Below, in pieces: positions 56,588-64,000 of a stretch of 64,000 bases of DNA. The translations under genes were made by a program, and so were the position numbers. This DNA is from Eurosta solidaginis (taxonomy: Eukaryota; Arthropoda; Insecta; Diptera; Tephritidae), in contig NC_090323.1 of NCBI RefSeq assembly GCF_040869045.1, positions 265,364,392 through 265,428,391 on the forward strand, read 5' to 3'. Under the pieces are notes generated by a model. The model made no database searches, was not told the DNA's origin, and saw only the letters and a list, made by a program, of their open reading frames with translations. The first letter of the stretch is position 1; the number at the start of each line of letters is the position of its first letter.

Positions 56588-57170
56588 CTAATGATGCAAG
56601 ATATTATTACTTCCAATGGAAATATGTATATAAAGTAAGATTTATATATATTTAAACAACTGCTTGCGGTAAACCCGTTTGGTTGATTGTTACTTATGTC
56701 ATAATATACATTTTGATGGCATTCAAGTTCCCTGCTCTAACGCCATTTTATTTGATATTTATATATACTTCGGCCTATATGGCCTAGAAGGTTTAATGTG
56801 GTGATGTTAATCGTTCCCGATGTGGTCGGGTTCGTACCTTAATGGTGTTTTGGTTACCGGAACGTACCGAGCCTATATCCGGCCAAGGACCATCAACATC
56901 AATAACACTCCACAAAATATTCGGGGAGTGTCTTTATCGTTAATACAACAACAAAAACAACAAGTGAAGTCAATAATACAAAATGGAGTCGCATTTGACA
57001 AAACTCACCCTCATAAATTTAAGCGCTACTTCTTGACTTATCTGCAGCACTAATTTTTTCAGTATGTTGTTGTTGTTGTAGCAGTGTACGCTTCTCAAGG
57101 CAGTCGGTTCTATGTACCGGAGCGAGTGTAAAGTGGCACTCAACTTTGGGCTCGCAGCCACACGCACGCA
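56588..57170 (-). other. Pgm intron with SINE fragments
   Basis: 56750-56962 is a diverged plus-oriented copy of the SINE (gttcccgatgtggtcgggtt, gtaccttaatggtg, cggggagtgtctttatcgtt, CAA tail). 57064-57145 is the minus-strand 3' end of a different SINE or LINE with the same GCTACAACAACAAC tail. Confidence 0.55.
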
Positions 57171-57179
57171 CACACACAC

Positions 57180-57670
57180 ACAACAATAAAAATATATTCT
57201 TTTCTTTGTTTAATTTAATGGTTAATTTTATTTGGTTTATGTTTGTTTTATTTAGTTTTTAATTTCCAATAAATGTGTAGTTTTCGTTTGTTTGTTTATA
57301 TAACTATTTTTTTTAAACTTGTACACGTTCACTTAGCTTTTAGTCTTTTAATTTATGTTCACAACTTTTATTTCTTTTACGTTTCATTTTTCGCGTGTTC
57401 GTGTCGTGCCGGCTCAATCCAAACTGAAAACTGTAGAAAAAATACTGACGCCTCAAAGCAACTTTGCCGGTATCCAAAAACGCATAACGGGAAAATCTTA
57501 TGATGCGATGGCGTGATAGAGTCGACTAACGGAGGATTCAGCCAATCAGAATTCTCCGTCATTCGACTCTCTCACCCAGTAATGCCAAGTGCATACATGC
57601 ATGGCTGCATCTTTTTTTATTAGAGGGGGAGTTGCCAGATTTAAATGCAGTAACCCAATTTGACACTACA
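57180..57670 (-). repeat. 3' LTR of the 412/mdg1-like element
   Basis: Its own-strand start TGTAGTGTCAAATTGGG (to 57670) follows a polypurine tract AAAGGGGGATGA (57671-57682). The other boundary is uncertain; a CA-repeat and a SINE fragment follow near 57160. I could not find the matching 5' LTR up to 64000, so either it lies beyond the window or the element is truncated. Confidence 0.5.
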
Positions 57671-57682
57671 TCATCCCCCTTT
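57671..57682 (-). promoter_or_regulatory. Polypurine tract
   Basis: AAAGGGGGATGA on the minus strand, directly before the LTR start TGTAG. It would prime plus-strand DNA synthesis. Confidence 0.6.
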
Positions 57683-57995
57683 AGAAAAGAAGAATTTGGC
57701 AAGGTGATCAGTCTTGCCACATTCTTCTTTAGGATTTACTAGGATTAAGATTTAAATTTATAAGAAAATGAAATATGTAAAAAAAATAATGTTTTCAGTT
57801 TGAAGTGAACCGTTACTATTTATATGCTTATTATTAAATTGAGTAAATATATATTTATTAAGTATTTCAATCTAACATATGAATTTTGTACATTAGGCCG
57901 TATTAAAAATTAACATTAACAGGTTGTTTAGTTTGGCCTTCATTGGCATGTTCTTAAAGTAGGTTTATATTTAAAGATTATTTTCGGCTATCAAT

Positions 57996-60900
57996 TTAAT
58001 TAATTTTTTGTATACGATTTTTGTGTACAATTTTTTCAATTTTATTAGTTTCATCAAAAATTTTTACATTTGGTCCATCGATATTCTTTATTATGTAGGG
58101 ACCTTGATATATATTTCTATGTTTATTTCTCGGTTCTGTTTCCACTAAAACCCTATCATTAATTTTAATTTCTAAAGGCTTAGCAGTTTTATCGTATAAT
58201 TCTTTATTTCTAATTTTATGTTTATTAATCAAATTTCTTGCCATTTTATGAGATTTTTGCATTCTATATTTTAGTTCTTTTGTATAATTTTCTACATTAT
58301 AGATCGGATCGATTTGTTCCTTTTGTAATTCATGTGGCATTGTAGATTTTCTGCCAAATATTAATTCGAAAGGAGTCAATTTATTATCAAAAACCGAACT
58401 ACTTGTAGTATTATGTAAAAATGTAAAATACTTCAAATACGTATCCCAATCTGAATACGTTTCATCTAGATATGCACGTAAATATTCGTTAAAGACTCTA
58501 TGGTTTCTTTCAACAGTACCAACAGTTTCGTGGTGATAAGCTGTTGAGAAATCATGATTAATTTTTAAAAGTTTTGTTAATTCCGAGACTAATTCATTTT
58601 TGTATTCCGTCCCTAAATCGGATCTAATGGCTCTCATTGTACCATATGTTAGTATAAAGGTTTCAAAAATAGCACATGCGATAGTTTTTGCTGATTTATC
58701 TGGTACAGCTACTGTTACCAGGTATTTAGAAAAGTCACAAATCATAGTAACAGCGAACTTGTTACCATAGTTTGATTCTGGAAGTGGACCTATTGTATCG
58801 ATAATCACTATGTCAAATGGTTTACAGGGTGTTGGAGTAAGGACAAGATTTTCTTTTGTTTTTGGTCTGACTTTATTTAAAAGACATTTATTGCAATTTT
58901 TCACAAATTTCGCTATATCACGTGTCATGTTTTTCCAGTAATATTTAGTTCTTAATTTGGCATATAACCTTTTTGTTCCGCAATGGCCTCCTAACAGTGG
59001 ATCTTCGTGATAAATTGTCATAAGTTTTTGTTTCTGTTCATTGTCTGTTACGGTCTCTACAGGGTCCGTCAATATTATTTGTAATGATTTTAAAATTTCA
59101 TTTCCGCGGATTTTAAAATTCGTAATTGAAAAATTATTGAAAAAGATATCATTTTTTGGCCATTCTAATTGTTTAATATTGTGATTGTCGGCTGCTTTTT
59201 CCAGCCTCGAAAGTAACTCATCTAAATTCGTTATTTCGTTAGCAGTCACGATATTAAGTAAATTATATTTTTTATGTTTTAAATGCGCATAAATTTGTAA
59301 ATTGAAGATCTCCTTATGTTTATTATATTGTATTGTTGATTTTACTCGCGGTATCTTTTTTGAAAAATCGTGTGAAAATTTATCATAAACTTGTACTTTA
59401 TTATCGTTAGAGGTCGTATCATTTAAACTTATTTTTTCATTTTGTAATTCTTGTTGTTTAGTTTGTGATCGCGTTTTAACGGCTAAAACGTGTTTTGTCG
59501 AATCTTTAATCTCGTCTATACTTATACGCGAAAGAGCATCAGCCACAACATTCGATTTTCCTTTAATATATTCAATTGTAAAATTGTATTCTGATAAATC
59601 TAATCTGATTCTAGAGAGTTTCGAGGAAGGATCTTTCATATTGAATAGATAAACTAATGGTCTATGGTCTGATTTTACCGTGAAATGTGTACCGTAGACA
59701 TACGGCCGAAAATGTTTTATAGCAAAATGTATTGCTAAAAGTTCTAATTCTATGATTGCCTTTTTCTGTTCGGCTTTATTGAAAGATTTTGATGCAAAGC
59801 AAATCGGTAAGTCATTATCTCCATGCTTTTGGCTTAATATAGCGCCACAACCACTCTTAGATGCATCTACAGTGATAATAAATTCTTTTGAAAAATCAGG
59901 GTATTGTAATAATTGAGGAGACATTAATGATAATCTTAATTTTTCGAAAGCATTCTCGCAAGCATCATCCCAAACAAATTCAACTTTTTTCCGATTTAGA
60001 CGATTTAAAGGGGCTGCCAGTGACGCAAAGTTAGGTATAAAACGCCTATAATAATTTGCAAATGCAACGAACCGCCTAACAGCGTCCTTGTCTTTAGGCT
60101 TAGTGTATTTTTTAATTGCGTCTATTTTTGAGTCATCTGGCAGCAGGCCTTTGGAGGTGCATTTATGGCCTAAAAAAGTTACTTCAGAACGAAGGAAATT
60201 GCATTTGTTGGGATTTAACTTTAAATTGAATTTTCTACAAGTTTCGAAAACTTTTTCTAAATTTTTGAGGTGATGTGTCTCGCTACATCCGATGACGATA
60301 ACATCGTCAATGTACATAAAAGCTTGATTTGGCGAAATGCCTGAAAATGCTAATGACATCATACGTGAAAAAGAGTTTGGTGCTATATTTAAACCGAAAG
60401 GTAAAACTTTCCAACGAAAAGCTCCTCGATCTGTACTGAAAGATGTAACGTCTCTAGAATTAACATGAAGTGGTATTTGGTGAAAACCAGAAAAAAGATC
60501 TAAAGTCGAAAAATATTTGGCTCTTCCAAGATTGTCGAGTATGTCGTCTACGCGTGCCAACGGAAATTTGTCTGCGATAAGCTTTTTGTTGACTGCTCTG
60601 AAATCAACGCACATACGGTAAGACTTTTGGCCTGTAGGATCCTTTTTCGGCACCAAAATTAAAGGGCTGTTATAATTAGAAAAGCTGGGTTCTATTAAAT
60701 CATTTCGCATTAAATTTTCGACTTGTTTATTAATTTCTTCACGTTGTGTATATGGTAAACGATAATTTTTTATATAGACTGGATTTTTATCAGTTAAACG
60801 TAGCTTTTGTTCGTAAAAGTTATTTAAAGTCATACGATCAGTTTTTAAAGCGAATACATCGGCATATTTTAAGCATAAATCTATTAATTGTTTTTGAGCA

Positions 60901-61690
60901 TAACCCGGCATTTGATTTTTCAAAATTTTCGTTAATTCCTCTAAGCGTTTTTGATCTTTTGAAGTTTCATTGATTTTGTAGACATTGTAGTTGGTGATAT
61001 CTTCCGTTACGATATTGCAATTGTTGACATGTTTTACTTCGTCAGTAATATTTAAAATTTTTACAACTGGATTATTTGTGTCAACAATGCACTTTGCCGT
61101 AAAAACACCATTACAGATTTCTTGCGAGTCTACAAAAACAGGATTATCGCATTTTGGTAATTTAAATAACCGATAAACTTCACATCTCGGAGGAATAACT
61201 AAAGAATCGGTACTCGTGCCGTGTAAAATTGGTATATTTGCGTTATCTAATCCGGTATTAATAGTTATGCTATCGCTTGCGTAATTAATAATGCATTTAT
61301 TAAATTTTAAAAAGTCTTTGCCGAGTATTCCGTCTGAAGGTATATTGAAATCGTCGTTAACTACATGTAAAGTATGCGGTATTAAGAATTTATATGCAAT
61401 TAAGTTGGTTTTTAAGGTTCCTAAAGTTGAAATTGTTTCAGGCGTTACGCCTGTTATGTTTGTTATTTCGTTAGTATTAAAGTTACAATTTTGATATAAA
61501 CTTGAAATTTTGATTAAAGAAATATCTGCTTGAGAATCTACTAGAAAAGTACATGGTTTGTAGGAATCGCTACATTGAAGTTCAATAAAATCTGAATAAT
61601 TAAGGTTCAAGCAGTAGATGGATTTTAATATTTTTGAAGAAGATTCGTTTAATTGTCTAAATCGTGATTCCGATCCCCCAGTGTTCGCTC
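57996..61690 (-). CDS. Pol polyprotein of the 412/mdg1-like element
   Basis: About 1,230 codons without a stop. The aspartic protease contains FLVDSQADISLI, with Gln in place of the usual Gly of DSGA. RT has MYIDDVIVIG and VLPFGLNIAPNSF. RNase H has VDASKSGCGAIL, IELELLAIHFA and KSDHRPLVYL. Integrase has an HHCC finger (GGHCGTKRLY...CNKCLLN) and a catalytic triad in IDTIGPL, RSDLGTEY and GTVERNHR. The frame is -1 relative to gag and opens before the gag stop (SGANTGGSESRFRQLN). It has no ATG near its start, so expression as Gag-Pol by -1 frameshifting is likely. The slip site is not identified. Confidence 0.9.
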
Positions 61691-62863
61691 CTGAGGGTCG
61701 TTCACGTTTAAAGCGCGTACATTGGCATTACTTCGCGAATTTGAACGTCTATTATTATTAGCATTATTGTTACTACTACTAGGCTGATTGTTTCTATTAG
61801 TGCTATATCTGTCATTATTACCTCTATTAGAATTAGTGTACCCGTAATTATTATTGTTGTAATTATTTCTATTGTTATTGTTGAATCTTGCGTTTGGATT
61901 GTTGTACCTATTATTGAAATTATTACCTCTATAATTTCCTCGAAAACTATTTTGCCAATTACCACGAGTACGGAATGCTAGTACTTGTCTTTCTTTTACC
62001 TCATTATTACGTTCGACTATCATTTTTGCAACTACGTCTTTTGAATCACTGAAGGTAGTTGAAGCCAGGATGGATTTGACCAATTCTGAACGAGTGTTCA
62101 ACCTGCACACATTCACTGTTTGCTCTACGGCCATTTCATGTGCCTTGGCTTGTGTCATACCTTCAATAATCAAAGAACGTTCCAATGCGTCGGATAGTTC
62201 TTCAACGCGCTTAGCAAAGTCTGAGTAATTATTATTGATGACATGTAAAGACGCGATTTTACCAGAAACAACTTTCGAGTTGTCGGGTTTTATTCTATTT
62301 CTCAAGGCAGTCTTTATGTCATCGACTGAATTTATTACGGTTGGTAATGCTTCGCGTGCTTTTCCCTCAAGTTTGGATTTCAAAAATGCAATAAAAGTAC
62401 TATTTAAATTTTCATCTGAGAAGATTTCAATTAATTTTATTTTGTCGATAAAAGATTCTAATGCCAGTGGATCGCCGCTGTAGTTGTCCCTAATAATTGA
62501 GGCGCAACTGGTAATGAACACCTTTTTCTGTTCTGAGGTTGCCATGATTGAAATATTGTTATTCGATTGTAAATCTGAAGAATTATTTGTTGAAGGCAAA
62601 TTAGAAGAATTTGAAGTAGAGTGAGAATTGGAAAAGTCAGTTCCTGACTGAAAATTGGAAGTGCTAGTTAGTAGGTTGTCTGAATTATTAGACGAATTTG
62701 CTGAAGGCTGAGTGTTTATAATATTAGTTACTGACTGAAAATTTGAATTATTATTTTCTGCGATATCTGAGTCATTAAATCCTAAAAAATCTTCTTGACG
62801 AGCTAGTGAACACCTTCCTTTAGGGCTTGACTTATCGCTGGAATTGCCCCCAGAATCGGACAT
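61649..62863 (-). CDS. Gag of the 412/mdg1-like element
   Basis: 404 aa. The N terminus is Ser/Asn-rich low complexity (residues about 25-105). The capsid-like region (about 110-290) has FITSCASIIRDNYSGDPLAL, FIAFLKSKLEGKAREALP and KAHEMAVEQTVNVCRLNTRS. The tail (about 300-385) is Asn/Arg/Gly-rich (GNYRGNNFNNRYNNPNARFN) and probably binds RNA in place of a zinc knuckle. It forms the particle that packages the element RNA. Confidence 0.85.
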   Translation of the reverse strand: MSDSGGNSSDKSSPKGRCSLARQEDFLGFNDSDIAENNNSNFQSVTNIINTQPSANSSNNSDNLLTSTSNFQSGTDFSNSHSTSNSSNLPSTNNSSDLQSNNNISIMATSEQKKVFITSCASIIRDNYSGDPLALESFIDKIKLIEIFSDENLNSTFIAFLKSKLEGKAREALPTVINSVDDIKTALRNRIKPDNSKVVSGKIASLHVINNNYSDFAKRVEELSDALERSLIIEGMTQAKAHEMAVEQTVNVCRLNTRSELVKSILASTTFSDSKDVVAKMIVERNNEVKERQVLAFRTRGNWQNSFRGNYRGNNFNNRYNNPNARFNNNNRNNYNNNNYGYTNSNRGNNDRYSTNRNNQPSSSNNNANNNRRSNSRSNANVRALNVNDPQERTLGDRNHDLDN

Positions 62864-64000
62864 GTGTTTGAAACAGGGTAATTTTATTGAAAATTATTTT
62901 AAGAGAAAAAATTTTGTAAATCAGGTAAATATTTTGTAAATATTATTTGAAAATCCTGTTAATATTTGTCGCGTTTGGTATGAATTTTATAAAATGGTAA
63001 GTCTGGTTAAGAAAATTATATAATTTGTTTTTTTTTTGAAAACAAAGGAACATCCGGTCTGCGGATTTTCTCTAAATTATAGGCTAGAGAAATGCCTACC
63101 CCCCTTCCGTGCCGAACTTAGTCGGACTTACCGACTGTCCCCCACTAGGTTAGCCCCGCTAGCTAACCAATGGACAGGCTGTCCTAAAAAGGACACTTGG
63201 TCTGTGGTTTCTCGCCCCCCAGAATGGGCTTTGCAAAAGGAAATAGGCAAGCGTGTTCCGGTTTTCTTTTATTTTGTGAAAACCGAAACAGGCTGGTATA
63301 TTTTTTTTTGGACTATTGGAAAAAATATAAAAAACCGCACTTGTTTTCACAAGCCTAACCAAAATTTTTCCGAATATACGGCGATGTTTACGACCACATC
63401 GCTTTATATTGAAGGTATGAAAAGTATAACGTATATTATATCACGGACGCACCGCTTTTAATAAAATTTCCAAAATGTTTCTATAATTCCTATAGCAATC
63501 GAACGAAATGAATGAAAATATTTTATTGTTTCCAAGTTAAATTCAATTTTGTATATGAAGGCAAAAATTTCATTTCCTGGCATGTCAGAGGACGATTTTA
63601 TTATAAAAATAATAAATTTTTGATTTAAAGAGGCTTAGAAACGGATTTGCTGTGATAAATTCAATATTATTTTAATTTTTCTCAAAACCATTTCGTAGGC
63701 GTTTCTAAATGACTTATAAACAAAAATTCACGGTTTTATAAGCTTAATGCAATTTCCATATTATTATAACCACTAAATTTCAAATATTTCCGAAAAGTAA
63801 CTGATTTAAATATTGCCAAAACACTAAAGTTTCAAGTAAATTTGCAACGCAAATCAATAGCTGAATATTTGTATCGTTAGGGCATTTGAAATTTATTAGT
63901 AGGCACCTTAAAATATATAGTTGTTTATTGCTATGATCGGCCTTATGGCAAAACGCAAAACTCGAAATTTAAAATTTAGTTTACTTTGAATTATTATTCA
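62864..64000 (-). other. Leader of the retrotransposon or Pgm intron
   Basis: 62864-63045 is AT-rich and precedes gag. 63046-63300 is a GC-richer block (ccccttccgtgccgaactta, cccactaggttagccccgct) that may belong to the element's leader. The remainder is AT-rich with no gene. No primer-binding site was recognised with confidence. Confidence 0.35.

Larger units (their letters stand above)
57180..62863 (-). mobile_element. 412/mdg1-like Ty3/gypsy retrotransposon in a Pgm intron
   Basis: Intact gag and pol on the minus strand with a 3' LTR and polypurine tract. No env. Same orientation as Pgm. Both ORFs are uninterrupted, so the insertion is young. The Gag lacks a zinc knuckle and has an Asn/Arg/Gly-rich tail, as in the 412/mdg1 group. 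Confidence 0.8.

Overview
The window is eukaryotic, AT-rich, intron-containing DNA from a higher dipteran. The host proteins resemble Drosophila orthologues, and the dispersed repeats (GCTACAACAACAA-tailed SINEs and LINEs, the 'ggccgagcttctcc' repeat) look like those of tephritid fruit flies. The tephritid assignment is inference. Roughly three quarters of the window is mobile or repetitive DNA. Four host genes are visible.

Host genes: (1) an FBXO28-type F-box gene, + strand, 4 exons, 25579-27020, 409 aa, intact. (2) Translocon-associated protein beta (SSR2/TRAP-beta), - strand, 2 coding exons, 35909-36568, 191 aa, intact. (3) Strumpellin/WASHC5, the WASH-complex subunit, + strand, 7 coding exons, 48274-54193, 1189 aa, intact, with two SINEs, a minisatellite remnant and a 180-bp inverted duplication in its introns. 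(4) The last two exons of phosphoglucomutase, - strand, 55706-56587; the upstream exons lie beyond the window, and a 412/mdg1-like retrotransposon occupies the intron.

Region by region: 1-2045 is a GATCCC-rich minisatellite of about 92-bp units in a higher-order array. 2046-8146 holds nested MITEs, microsatellites, a solo gypsy LTR and a tephritid-type dispersed repeat. 8147-24803 is a stack of nested insertions: a palindromic MITE is split by a second MITE, which is split by a 16-kb Osvaldo/Ulysses-like Ty3/gypsy element (3-kb LTRs, TSD agac), which is itself split by a 3.3-kb DNA transposon with long TIRs and, in one LTR, by a SINE. 24804-25578 is more MITEs and palindromes. 28.2-35.6 kb is a jockey-type LINE interrupted antisense by a second LINE and followed by a 5'-truncated copy of itself. 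37.0-42.9 kb is a long-TIR element that holds an exon fragment of the host gene Upf1 and a nested PIF/Harbinger transposon (HARBI1-like plus Myb/SANT-like genes). 43-47 kb is retroelement debris. 57.1-62.9 kb is the 412/mdg1-like element with intact gag and pol.

The points most worth a second look are: the LINE whose ORF1 and ORF2 are in one frame separated only by a stop in the leaky context UAG-CAA-CUA; the captured Upf1 exon; a SINE family sharing its 3' tail with the resident LINE; the near-perfect 180-bp hairpin in a strumpellin intron; and the poorly classified long-TIR transposon.
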